NCBI RefSeq assembly: GCF_029607905.1
Contig: NZ_JAPHEH010000001.1
Coordinates: forward strand, 587,530 to 651,529
DNA from: Thiovibrio frasassiensis
GTDB lineage: Bacteria > Desulfobacterota > Desulfobulbia > Desulfobulbales > Desulfurivibrionaceae
Length of the DNA stretch: 64,000 bases
Direction: 5' to 3'
Shown: positions 18,290-25,996 of the stretch, piece after piece
Layout: each line of letters opens with the position of its first letter
How positions within the stretch are numbered: the stretch's first letter is position 1
Position numbers and translations under genes: made by a program
The notes under the pieces: generated by a model
Databases searched by the model: none
What the model was told of the DNA's origin: nothing
The model's input: only the letters and a program-made list of their open reading frames with translations

Positions 18290-19669
18290 CTAGTCACCCT
18301 CCGGCGCCATGGAAGAGCGCGGGATCTTGTGCAGCGGCTCCATGGGCGCAATATCCTTGGTCAAAGACGGGTCCATATCCTGCAATTTTCGGGCGGTGAC
18401 CAGCACCCGCCCCTCAAAGGAGCCCACCGCCCTATTGTACGATTCCACTGCCCGGTCAAGCCCTTTGCGCATATCATGGAAATGATCCCCCAGTACCCCC
18501 AGACGCTCGTAGAGAGTGCGCCCCAGCTCACCGATAACCTGGGCGTGCTCGGCGATCTTTTCCTGCCGCCAGCCGTAAGAAACCGCCCGCAGCAGGGCGA
18601 TCAGGGTGGTGGGCGTGGCAAGGATAACCTTTTGCGCCACCCCGAATTCGATCAATTCCGGATCCTGCTCCAGAGCGGCGCTGAAAAAATTCTCTCCGGG
18701 CAGGAAAAGCACCACGAACTCCGGCGACGGCTGAAACTGCTCCCAGTATGACTTGGCGGCCAGTTGGCCGAGATGGGTACGCACCTGTCGGGCGTGCTCC
18801 TTGAGCTTGGCCTGACGGCCATCGTCATCCCCGGCTTCCATGGCCTCAAGATACGCGGACAAGGCGGTTTTGGAATCGACCACGATATTCTTGCCGTTGG
18901 GCAACCGGACGATCAGATCCGGCCGCAGCCTGCCGCTCTCGGTCTCCACCGACCCCTGTTCGACAAAATCACAATACTCCACCATCCCGGCCATCTCGAC
19001 CACCCGCCGCAGCTGCATCTCGCCCCATCTCCCGCGGACCGAGGGTTTACGCAAGGCGTTGACCAGATTCGCCGTTTCCCCGTGGAGCCGGGCCTGACTG
19101 GTGGCCAGGGATTTGACCTGCTCGGTCAACCCAACATAGGCCTCGACCCGCTCTTTTTCCACCTGCCGGATCTGGTCATCAACCTTTTTCAGGGATTCAT
19201 GCATGGGCAAAAGCAGTTCCTGAATGGAGCGCTTCCTGGTCTCCATATCGGCCATGCCCCGCTCCTGAAACTTCGCCAGGGTCTGCTGGGCAAGCTCCAG
19301 AAACCGTTGGCTGTTGCTTTGAAAGATGTCGGCGGAAATGGCCTTGAAGGCGTTGGCCAACTCCAACCTGGCCTCCTGCAAAAGCTCCTGTTTTTCCTGC
19401 AGTTGCCGCTGTTCCACCTCAAGTCGGGCCGAAAGATCCGCAGCCCTGACCTGCAACACGGCATTTTCCCGCCGCAGCCCACCCCGCTCCTCCTCCCCGG
19501 CTGCCAACCGCCGCCCCAAATCGAGACACTGCGCCTCCCGCAGTTGTACCCGCTCATCGGCCAGGGCCCGGTGTCCCGCGATACGGCTCCGCATGAGCAG
19601 CCATGCCGAGATCCCGCCGCAACACAACCCGACCGCCCCTGCCAGAAACACAACAAACGATCCATTCAT
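18290..19669 (-). CDS. rmuC: RmuC-family DNA recombination protein
   Basis: 459 residues: an N-terminal membrane helix (SFVVFLAGAVGLCCGGISAW), a long coiled coil (about 35-190), then the RmuC nuclease-like domain (GRWGEMQLRRVVEMAGM, DLIVRLPNGKNIVVDSK). In E. coli RmuC limits inversions at short inverted repeats; the biochemical activity is inferred from the fold. The ATG at 19669 was chosen because it directly precedes the membrane helix; the open frame runs to 19738. Upstream of gap on the same strand but separated by a promoter. Confidence 0.92.
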   Translation of the reverse strand: MNGSFVVFLAGAVGLCCGGISAWLLMRSRIAGHRALADERVQLREAQCLDLGRRLAAGEEERGGLRRENAVLQVRAADLSARLEVEQRQLQEKQELLQEARLELANAFKAISADIFQSNSQRFLELAQQTLAKFQERGMADMETRKRSIQELLLPMHESLKKVDDQIRQVEKERVEAYVGLTEQVKSLATSQARLHGETANLVNALRKPSVRGRWGEMQLRRVVEMAGMVEYCDFVEQGSVETESGRLRPDLIVRLPNGKNIVVDSKTALSAYLEAMEAGDDDGRQAKLKEHARQVRTHLGQLAAKSYWEQFQPSPEFVVLFLPGENFFSAALEQDPELIEFGVAQKVILATPTTLIALLRAVSYGWRQEKIAEHAQVIGELGRTLYERLGVLGDHFHDMRKGLDRAVESYNRAVGSFEGRVLVTARKLQDMDPSLTKDIAPMEPLHKIPRSSMAPEGD

Positions 19670-19818
19670 CGACCAATTCCTCAAAAAAACGTTCCGACTA
19701 CTCTTGCAAACAATGAAAAATATCTGGATTTCAGCCACACCTTTACTTTACAGTACGTATTGTCGTTCTTTTCGCTCACGGAGGACCGCCCACCTCAGAC
19801 AACAACAGGAAGACACGC

Positions 19819-20025
19819 ATGGCTTGGCATAGCCCCGACAGTACCGCCCGGATCGACAGCCATGAAACCCATGCGGACATTATGCCGGTTGACTTTTCCG
19901 ATGAAACCATTATTTTTACTAAAATGAATATTCTGGTGCAATCCGGCACCTTTGCCCGAAGCCAAAACAATGGTTTGGCACCAAGCGTTCTTGCCCTGCT
20001 TCAAGGGGGGCCCGACCACCATTAG
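19819..20025 (+). CDS. possible small protein of unknown function (68 aa)
   Basis: ATG at 19819 is preceded by AGGAAG at a good distance of six bases. The frame encodes 68 residues with an acidic, His-containing N-terminal half (SHETHADIMPVDFSDETI) and no recognised domain. A strong terminator follows 57 bases after the stop, as expected for a real transcription unit. Against it: no family recognised, and an antisense frame overlaps. The region could instead be a structured leader of the sulfite-reductase-like gene at 20149. Confidence 0.4.
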   Translation: MAWHSPDSTARIDSHETHADIMPVDFSDETIIFTKMNILVQSGTFARSQNNGLAPSVLALLQGGPDHH

Positions 20026-20082
20026 CCCAGGCAAGCCGAGCTCGGGCCGCATCGATCTGCCCACTACTGTAACACAGACACC

Positions 20083-20118
20083 AAAAGGGCTCACCTGCTG
20101 AGCCCTTTTCTTTTTTTT
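20083..20118 (+). terminator. strong intrinsic terminator/possible attenuator ahead of the sulfite-reductase-like gene
   Basis: Perfect 11-bp stem AAAAGGGCTCA (20083-20093) / TGAGCCCTTTT (20099-20109), 5-base loop, followed by a run of mostly T to 20118. It ends only about 30 bases before the next ATG at 20149, leaving no room for a complete promoter downstream of it. Confidence 0.9.
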
Positions 20119-20148
20119 ATTGTTAAAATATTTCCAAGGAGACGACCC

Positions 20149-20808
20149 ATGCTCAATGACGGCGAAAAAGGAGCGGTGCTGCAACGCGACAAAGAAACCT
20201 ATGCCATTGTCCCCCATCTCCCGCTCGGCCTTATTACTCCGGCGCAGCTGCGAAAAATTGCCGATGTGGCTGAAAAATACCAAACAGCCGCGCTCAAGAT
20301 CACCAGTGCGGCGCGCATCGCCATTGTCGGCCTCAAAGAGTCGGACATCGACCATGCCTGGCAGGATCTGGGCATGCATCCCGGCGCTGCGGTCGGCCTC
20401 TGTGTCCGCAGCATCAAGGCCTGCCCCGGCAACACCCTATGCCGCCTGGGCCAGCAGGACGCTTTGGCCATGGGTACGGAGATTGACACGCGCTACCATG
20501 GCCTCGAATTGCCCGGCAAAATGAAAATGGGGGTCTCCGGCTGCCCCAACCAGTGCGCCGAAACCTCGGTAAAAGATCTGGGCTTGGTTGGCAAGGCCAA
20601 GGGCTGGACCATCCTGGTGGGAGGCAATGCCGCCTCCAAAGCGAGAATCGGGGTCATCCTCTGCGAAGACCTTTCCAACGAGAAAGCGCTGGCCACCAGC
20701 GAACGGATTATCACCTATTTCAAGGAAAACGCCAAAAAAGGTGAGCGGATGGGTCGATTTCTGGACCGAGTCGGTTTCGAGACCTTCAAAGCTGCCGTCC
20801 TTGCCTGA
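20149..20808 (+). CDS. small assimilatory-type (low-spin) siroheme sulfite reductase-like protein
   Basis: 219 residues with the siroheme/[4Fe-4S] signature C-x5-C ... C-x3-C (C92-C98 and C132-C136; ACPGNTLC and GCPNQC). The length matches the 24-kDa low-spin sulfite reductase of Desulfovibrio rather than DsrA/DsrB. It would reduce sulfite (or nitrite) by six electrons in the cytoplasm, with an unknown donor. AAGGAG precedes the ATG. A terminator-like hairpin directly upstream hints at attenuation. Whether it is physiologically assimilatory is not established. Confidence 0.85.
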   Translation: MLNDGEKGAVLQRDKETYAIVPHLPLGLITPAQLRKIADVAEKYQTAALKITSAARIAIVGLKESDIDHAWQDLGMHPGAAVGLCVRSIKACPGNTLCRLGQQDALAMGTEIDTRYHGLELPGKMKMGVSGCPNQCAETSVKDLGLVGKAKGWTILVGGNAASKARIGVILCEDLSNEKALATSERIITYFKENAKKGERMGRFLDRVGFETFKAAVLA

Positions 20809-20825
20809 TGCTTTCTGATCTCAGC

Positions 20826-20856
20826 TCCGCCATGGGCTTGCCGTTTATGGCGGAGT
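20826..20856 (+). other. inverted repeat after the sulfite-reductase-like gene
   Basis: CTCCGCCAT and ATGGCGGAG form a perfect 9-bp stem with a 13-base loop shortly after the stop. No T tract follows, so it may stabilise the 3' end or be a weak terminator. Confidence 0.4.
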
Positions 20857-20902
20857 GAACCGTGCCCGTCTCTTCAACCCCGAGCGCCATCCACAAATAA
20901 TA

Positions 20903-20930
20903 TTGACAATCCTGAAGTATCGGCTATTTT
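20903..20930 (+). promoter_or_regulatory. predicted tRNA promoter
   Basis: Perfect TTGACA (20903-20908), 16-base spacer, TATTTT (20925-20930). The predicted start is about 22 bases before the tRNA at 20959. Confidence 0.65.
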
Positions 20931-20958
20931 AAGAGATTCATTCTTCGTAAGAGGATAT

Positions 20959-21035
20959 GGGCCTATAGCTCAACTGGCTAGAGCCACCGGCTCATAACCG
21001 GTCGGTCCCTGGTTCGAATCCAGGTAGGCCCACCA
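20959..21035 (+). tRNA. tRNA with anticodon CAT (Met or lysidine-type Ile)
   Basis: 77 nt. The acceptor GGGCCTA pairs with TAGGCCC, then A-CCA; anticodon stem ACCGG/CCGGT closes the loop CTCATAA. The CAT anticodon fits elongator Met or Ile2 (read as k2C-AU). The GGGCCTATAGCTCA start resembles tRNA-Ile, so Ile2 is favoured but not proven. Confidence 0.93.
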
Positions 21036-21118
21036 CACCAAGCCGGAACCGACAGAGCAGGAATACATTGCACGCGCAACAGGAATCAAGTCATCCGGGG
21101 ACATGTTTTGGCAAGGCC

Positions 21119-21172
21119 AAGGCGGGTTTCCGGTCAGAAGGTGCGACCAGACAAGGTTAGCGCCTTTTTTTT
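21119..21172 (+). terminator. probable terminator after the tRNA
   Basis: AAGGCG (21119-21124) pairs with CGCCTT (21161-21166) around an inner GGTC/GACC hairpin and runs into a stretch of T. Confidence 0.45.
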
Positions 21173-21202
21173 ATTTCAGGCTACCACGGACACCAGTAAA
21201 GG

Positions 21203-22084
21203 ATGCCGGAAGAACTTTTCTCCACCACAACATTTCTCTCGATTCTCAACTCCATTGCCCCGTTTGCCATGGCTGAACCATGGGACAACGTCGGGCTCAT
21301 GGTGGGGGATCCGGACCAGCAGGTCAGCGGGATCCTGATCGGACTCGACCCGACAGAGGCGCTCCTCCACGAAGCCCTCTCGCTGAACCTGAACACCATC
21401 CTCACCCACCACCCCCTGATTTTCCACCCTCTGAAAACAATCCCCACCAACACCCCCATGGGCCGCGTTCTGAAAACAGCCCTGGCCAACGACCTGTCTC
21501 TCATTGCCTGCCATACCAATCTCGATCTTATCGCGGCCGGGGTCAGCAATGCCCTGGCGGAAAGGCTTGGCCTGCGCGAAACCCGGCCGCTCACCGGCCA
21601 GGATCCTGCCGCTTCCGGCGCAGGCCCCGGCTTTGGCAAAATCGGCACCCTGCCCGCTCCCCTTTCCCCCGAGCAATTCTTCCGCCACCTGCTGAGCGCC
21701 CTTGATACCCCGGGCATACAGCTGGCGGGCTCTTTGCCGGAAACCATCCACACCGTGGCCCTCTGCGGCGGCAGCGGTTCTGAGCTGGCCGAGACGGCCC
21801 GGAGCCTGGGCGCCCAAGTCTATATAACCGGCGAGGTGAAGCACAGCGTCGCCCGCTGGGCCGAAGAGGCCGGGTTCTGCGTCATTGATGCCGGCCATTA
21901 CCCAACCGAACACCGCATCGTCCCGGTTCTCGCTGAGATATTAACCCAATCCTGCGCCAAGCGGGGTTTTACTCCGACCATCACACCCACCACCCAACAG
22001 CACAACCCCATGCAATGGGTTGTCTTCGAAGATAACAAACCAAGATTCTGTCAACCAATAGAACCATTGAGGAAGCACAATTGA
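21203..22084 (+). CDS. Nif3-like dinuclear metal centre protein
   Basis: 293 residues of the NIF3/YbgI family (annotated in databases as GTP cyclohydrolase I type 2 homolog; the true reaction is unsettled). Metal-binding segments: THHPLIF near residue 69, HTNLD, and the C-terminal GEVKHS...DAGHYPTE. AAAGGATG precedes the ATG. Overlaps the downstream coiled-coil gene by four bases (TTGA), the arrangement commonly seen for these two families. Confidence 0.9.
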   Translation: MPEELFSTTTFLSILNSIAPFAMAEPWDNVGLMVGDPDQQVSGILIGLDPTEALLHEALSLNLNTILTHHPLIFHPLKTIPTNTPMGRVLKTALANDLSLIACHTNLDLIAAGVSNALAERLGLRETRPLTGQDPAASGAGPGFGKIGTLPAPLSPEQFFRHLLSALDTPGIQLAGSLPETIHTVALCGGSGSELAETARSLGAQVYITGEVKHSVARWAEEAGFCVIDAGHYPTEHRIVPVLAEILTQSCAKRGFTPTITPTTQQHNPMQWVVFEDNKPRFCQPIEPLRKHN

Positions 22085-22800
22085 AAGCAAACATCTCGCA
22101 TCTCAGGGAACTCCAGGCCATTGATCAAAAAATCAGCACTCTGGACAAGGAAATTGCTGCCAGCGCGGCAGAAATCGACGGCCGGCGCGCCAGCCTCGAC
22201 GGTCACCGGGAGACCATTGACCAATTGACCGCGAAAATCGCCGCCAACGAACAACGGCGCCGGGAACTCGAGGCCGAGCTCGAAGACGAGCAGGTCAAGA
22301 TCAAAGACCGGCAGGCCAAACTGATGAATGTACAAACCAACCGCGAATACCAGTCCATTCTCAAGGAAACCGAAGACAGCAAAAAAGCGAACACCCAGCG
22401 GGAAGAGGCGGTGGTCCAGCTCATGGAACAGATCGAAGCTTTGACCGCGCAGATCGAAGAAGAAACAAAGATCTGCGAAGAAGACGAAAAGATGCTGGCC
22501 GATGACATCGCCGCGGTTGAGAAAAAAACCAGCCAATTCACCGCGGAAAAAAGCAAGATTCTGAAAAGCCGCGAAAGCAAGGCCAGCGCCGTGGCCGCCA
22601 GCCTGCTCAAAAAATACACCGCCATCCGGGACAAACGCAACGGCCTGGCCATTGTTCCGGTAACCGGCGGCGTCTGCCGGGGCTGCTTCATGAACATCCC
22701 GCCCCAGTTGTACAATGACCTGATGAAGGAAGACAAGCTCATCTCCTGCCCCACCTGTCACCGCATCATGTTCCACGAGACCGAAACCACAGAAGAATAA
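22081..22800 (+). CDS. coiled-coil C4-type zinc-ribbon protein
   Basis: 239 residues: a long charged coiled coil (about 10-170) followed by a C-terminal zinc ribbon CRGC...CPTC. This widespread family (DUF164/zf-RING_7) is often encoded beside Nif3. The start appears to be TTG at 22081, overlapping the nif3-like stop by four bases and preceded by GAGGAAG. No enzymatic motif; a nucleic-acid or ribosome-associated role has been suggested for relatives. Confidence 0.88.
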   Translation: MKANISHLRELQAIDQKISTLDKEIAASAAEIDGRRASLDGHRETIDQLTAKIAANEQRRRELEAELEDEQVKIKDRQAKLMNVQTNREYQSILKETEDSKKANTQREEAVVQLMEQIEALTAQIEEETKICEEDEKMLADDIAAVEKKTSQFTAEKSKILKSRESKASAVAASLLKKYTAIRDKRNGLAIVPVTGGVCRGCFMNIPPQLYNDLMKEDKLISCPTCHRIMFHETETTEE

Positions 22801-22831
22801 GACAAGCGGCAACATTTCACAGAGAACACCC

Positions 22832-22885
22832 GCAGGATCAGAAAAGGCCAAGTTGCTGAAAATCCTTGACCTTTTCTGATCCTGC
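22832..22885 (+). terminator. 16-bp inverted repeat between the zinc-ribbon gene and rnpB
   Basis: Perfect arms GCAGGATCAGAAAAGG (22832-22847) and CCTTTTCTGATCCTGC (22870-22885), 22-base loop, followed by CTTTAGTT. Probably a terminator of the upstream operon; it also overlaps where the rnpB promoter should be. Confidence 0.55.
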
Positions 22886-22904
22886 CTTTAGTTGTAGCAG
22901 TGTA

Positions 22905-23258
22905 GGGAGTGGGTGCATGATCGCTGGCGGTGTTTTACCGCAAGAGGAAAGTCCGGACTCCGCAGGGCAGGGAGGTTCGTAACACGAACTGGGGGCGACC
23001 CCGAGGAAAGTGCCACAGAAAACAGACCGCCGGGCAACCGGTAAGGGTGAAAAGGTGGGGTAAGAGCCCACCGCTTGCGTGGCGACACGGAAGGCACGGC
23101 AAACCCCTCCTGGAGCAAAACCAAATAGGGAAGCGTTTGAGGGCGGCCCGCCCGAAGCTTCCGGGTAGGTTGCAAGAGATGCCGGGCAACCGGCATCCAC
23201 AGAGAAATGATCATGGCCCTTGCGAAAGGGTACAGAATCCGGCTTATAGCCCACTCCC
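22905..23258 (+). ncRNA. rnpB: RNase P RNA, bacterial class A
   Basis: The catalytic RNA of tRNA 5' processing. P1 is formed by GGGAGTGGG (22905-22913) and CCCACTCCC (23250-23258). Universally conserved cores are visible: GAGGAAAGTCCGGACTCC near 22950, ACAGAAA near 23015, GGTAAGAGCCCACCGC near 23060, and the 3' strand ACAGAATCCGGCTTAT near 23231. A T tract follows immediately, so the RNA may end by intrinsic termination. Confidence 0.97.
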
Positions 23259-23277
23259 TTTTTTTATCTTTAACAAC

Positions 23278-24462
23278 ATGCAGAAAGCAACAGCGATCAT
23301 TGCCGCCGGCGGGGCCGGGTTACGCATGGGAACCACCACCCCCAAGCAGTTCAGCGAACTGCTTGGCGTTCCCGTGCTGATCCATACCATCCGCGCCTTT
23401 CGTAAGGTACCCGCCATCACCGCCATCATCGTGGTGGTCCCGGCGGCGCACCGGGACCACACCCAGGCTCTCCTGGCTCAGTACCAGCTGAGCGACCACT
23501 GCACGGTGGTAAGCGGCGGCAAGCTCCGCCAAGACTCGGTGCGCATCGGCCTGGCCCAGGTGGCGGCCGATTCCCCTTTGGTGGCGGTGCACGACGGTGC
23601 CCGCCCCCTCATCGCCCCCGCAGACATCCAGCGTTGCCTTGAAGCGGCGTCCCAGCACGGCGCCGCCATTATGGGGGTCCCGGTGAAGGACACCCTCAAG
23701 GATGTGGCCAAGGACGCCTCCATCCGCCATACCGTGGAGCGGCAATCCCTCTGGCAGGCGCAAACCCCCCAGATTATCCGAACCGACCTCCTGAAAGCAG
23801 CCTTTGCCAAGGCGGAGCAAGACGGGTTTGTCGGCACCGACGAGGCCTCGCTCCTGGAACACGGCGGCTGGCCGGTGATGATGGTGGCAGGCTCGGAAAC
23901 CAACCTCAAGATCACCCGCCCGGATGATCTGCCCATGGCGGAGGGTATCCTCATGCAGAAACAATCCCCCTCGGAAATACGGATCGGCCATGGCTTTGAC
24001 GCCCACCGCTTGGTCGCGGGCAGGCCTCTGGTCCTGGGCGGCATGGAAATCCCCCACGAACTGGGACTATTGGGCCACTCCGACGCCGATGTCCTCACCC
24101 ATGCCCTGTGCGACGCCATTCTGGGCGCCATTGGCGCGGGCGACATCGGCCGCCATTTCCCGGACAGCGACCCGCAGTACAAGGGGATCTCCAGCATCAA
24201 ACTGCTTGCGCATGTGGTCGAACTGGCCGCGGCAAAACATTTCCGCCTGGCCAACGGTGACATCACCGTGGTGGCCGAACGGCCCAAACTCGCCCCCCAT
24301 TTTCCGGCCATGCAGAAGATTTTGGCCGAAGCCTGCCGGGTGGCGCCCGAGGCCATCAACCTCAAGGCCTCCACCACGGAACAGATGGGCTACGCCGGAC
24401 GGGAGGAAGGGATCAGCGCCCACGCCGTGGTGCTGATGATAACGGGCCAGCCACGCTCATAA
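23278..24462 (+). CDS. ispDF: bifunctional IspD/IspF (MEP pathway)
   Basis: 394-residue fusion of two isoprenoid-precursor enzymes. Residues 1 to about 228 are IspD, MEP cytidylyltransferase (AAGGAGLRMG, TPKQF, VHDGARP). Residues from about 234 are IspF, MECDP synthase (IGHGFDAHR, zinc ligands in DAH, HSDADVLTHALCDAILG). The ATG at 23278 begins the nucleotide-binding strand but has no Shine-Dalgarno sequence; it lies 19 bases after the rnpB 3' end in a T-rich stretch. No better in-frame start exists downstream. Confidence 0.94.
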   Translation: MQKATAIIAAGGAGLRMGTTTPKQFSELLGVPVLIHTIRAFRKVPAITAIIVVVPAAHRDHTQALLAQYQLSDHCTVVSGGKLRQDSVRIGLAQVAADSPLVAVHDGARPLIAPADIQRCLEAASQHGAAIMGVPVKDTLKDVAKDASIRHTVERQSLWQAQTPQIIRTDLLKAAFAKAEQDGFVGTDEASLLEHGGWPVMMVAGSETNLKITRPDDLPMAEGILMQKQSPSEIRIGHGFDAHRLVAGRPLVLGGMEIPHELGLLGHSDADVLTHALCDAILGAIGAGDIGRHFPDSDPQYKGISSIKLLAHVVELAAAKHFRLANGDITVVAERPKLAPHFPAMQKILAEACRVAPEAINLKASTTEQMGYAGREEGISAHAVVLMITGQPRS

Positions 24463-24479
24463 AACAGACTGTAACGGTT

Positions 24480-24554
24480 CAGCAGCGCCGCTTCGCTGCT
24501 GCCGCAGATGCAAGGAAAAGGCCTGCGAAGTGTGCTGTTGCACATGAGCAGGCC
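24480..24554. repeat. structured intergenic element, two stable hairpins
   Basis: Between the convergent ends of ispDF and thpR. Hairpin 1: CAGCAGCG (24480-24487) / CGCTGCTG (24494-24501). Hairpin 2: GGCCTGC (24520-24526) / GCAGGCC (24548-24554) with an inner TGTGC/GCACA stem and TGTT loop. No T tract on either strand, so it is more like a dispersed repetitive element than a terminator. Confidence 0.5.
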
Positions 24555-24611
24555 GATGACAACTCAGCGAGCACCGCGAGACTGCGAAGCGGATGTGGTA
24601 CGGCTGGGCAG

Positions 24612-25148
24612 TTACCGCAGGGGATAAGACGCCACTCTGGTATGAAAGGCGCCCTTGGCAGTCAGTTCGCTGGCATAGAGATGAAATTCCGAAACCGCAA
24701 ACTCCGGGGTGGCAAAGAGGCCATTTCCGGCCAGGAAACGATTCAGGCCGGCAAGCGGGGTGTCGCGCAATCTGGCGAGGGTGATGTGCGGAGAATACTT
24801 GCGGCCCTCCGGCTCAAGCCCCATGCCGACAAGAACGTTTTCTATCCTGTTGCGCAGCCCGCTTACCTGCTCCACCGGGGTAACCCCGGCCCAGAGCACC
24901 CTGGGCGGTTTCCGGGGCGGGAAAAACCCCAGTCCCTTGACCTGCAGAGAAAAAGGAGGGGCCTTGATGGTAGCGAGCCCCTCCTTGATATCCCGGAAGA
25001 TTCCGCCGTCCACCTCGCCGATAAAGCGCAGGGTCAGGTGCATCTGTTCCCCTTGCACCCACCTGGCCCCATTCAAGCCAAGGCAGAGAGCCTGGACTTG
25101 GGCCGCGATATCCGGCGGCAGATCAATGGCCGCAAACAATCGGTACAT
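24612..25148 (-). CDS. thpR: RNA 2',3'-cyclic phosphodiesterase (LigT/ThpR family)
   Basis: 178 residues of the 2H phosphoesterase superfamily. Both HxT motifs are present: HLTLRFIG near residue 37 and HITLARL near residue 120. Members hydrolyse 2',3'-cyclic phosphodiesters; the cellular substrate is uncertain. The ATG at 25148 (MYRLFAAIDLP) is preceded by a run of G acting as ribosome binding site; an upstream ATG at 25181 would add 11 unconserved residues. Convergent with ispDF, divergent from aroD. Confidence 0.9.
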   Translation of the reverse strand: MYRLFAAIDLPPDIAAQVQALCLGLNGARWVQGEQMHLTLRFIGEVDGGIFRDIKEGLATIKAPPFSLQVKGLGFFPPRKPPRVLWAGVTPVEQVSGLRNRIENVLVGMGLEPEGRKYSPHITLARLRDTPLAGLNRFLAGNGLFATPEFAVSEFHLYASELTAKGAFHTRVASYPLR

Positions 25149-25182
25149 ACCCCCCCCGGCAACCGCACCCTGCTCAAGCATG

Positions 25183-25211
25183 TTGACAAGCGATCCACGA
25201 TGGAATAGTTT
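25183..25211 (+). promoter_or_regulatory. predicted promoter of the aroD-aroE-aroA unit
   Basis: Perfect TTGACA (25183-25188), 17-base spacer, weak TAGTTT (25206-25211), followed by an A/T-rich stretch ahead of aroD. Confidence 0.4.
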
Positions 25212-25285
25212 TGCGTTGCATTATTCTATAAATTATTGTGCGCTATTTTATCGATTCTTTCAGCCTTTTTCCGCGGAGCAACCCC

Positions 25286-25996
25286 ATGTTGAATACCACA
25301 ACCAATGCAGTGCGCCGCCTCTGTGTCTCGATCGCCGCAGCCACCCCGGCTGAAGCGCTGGCCCTGGCCAAAGAAGCGGAACCGGTTGCCGATGTCCTCG
25401 AAATCCGGTTGGACAGCATGACACACCCGGAGATCCCTGCTTTCCTGCAAGGGATCAACAAACCCCTGTTGTTCACCAACCGCCCCACCTGGGAAGGCGG
25501 CAACTGCGCGGCCGGGGAACCGGAGCGCATCGACCTGCTCAAAAAGGCGGCGGAAGCCGGGGCTGCCTATGTTGACATCGAACTCAACGCCGAGCCCACC
25601 CTGGCCACGGAACTCATCGCTGCTGCCCGGGCAAACAACTGTAAGTCCATTGTCTCCTGGCATGATTTCAAGTGTACCGCCTCCCGCCAGGCCCTGACCG
25701 AGATCTTCCAGCGGCAATGCCGGAGCGGCGCTGATATCGGCAAGATTGTCACCACCGCCCGTTGCTTCCAGGACGTGTTTCGGGTCCTCGCCCTGCAGGA
25801 ACAGGCCGCCGAACTGGGTTTTCCCCTCATCGCCTTCTGCATGGGCCCCGCCGGCATGATCAGCCGGGTGGCCAGTACCGATCTCGGCGGCTATATGACC
25901 TACGCCGCCCCGGATAACGGTCCGGCCACCGCGCCCGGCCAATTGCCCGCCTCATCCCTGCGCCGGATCTTCACGGAACTTGGCCATGGCGATTAA
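25286..25996 (+). CDS. aroD: 3-dehydroquinate dehydratase, type I
   Basis: Third step of the shikimate pathway. 236 residues of the type I (Schiff-base) class: catalytic His in SWHDF, active-site Lys in ADIGKIVT, and the substrate Arg in EIRLD. The ATG at 25286 (GCGGAG upstream) was preferred over an upstream GTG at 25238. The stop overlaps aroE by 11 bases, and aroA follows, giving an aroDEA cluster for three shikimate steps. Confidence 0.95.
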   Translation: MLNTTTNAVRRLCVSIAAATPAEALALAKEAEPVADVLEIRLDSMTHPEIPAFLQGINKPLLFTNRPTWEGGNCAAGEPERIDLLKKAAEAGAAYVDIELNAEPTLATELIAAARANNCKSIVSWHDFKCTASRQALTEIFQRQCRSGADIGKIVTTARCFQDVFRVLALQEQAAELGFPLIAFCMGPAGMISRVASTDLGGYMTYAAPDNGPATAPGQLPASSLRRIFTELGHGD

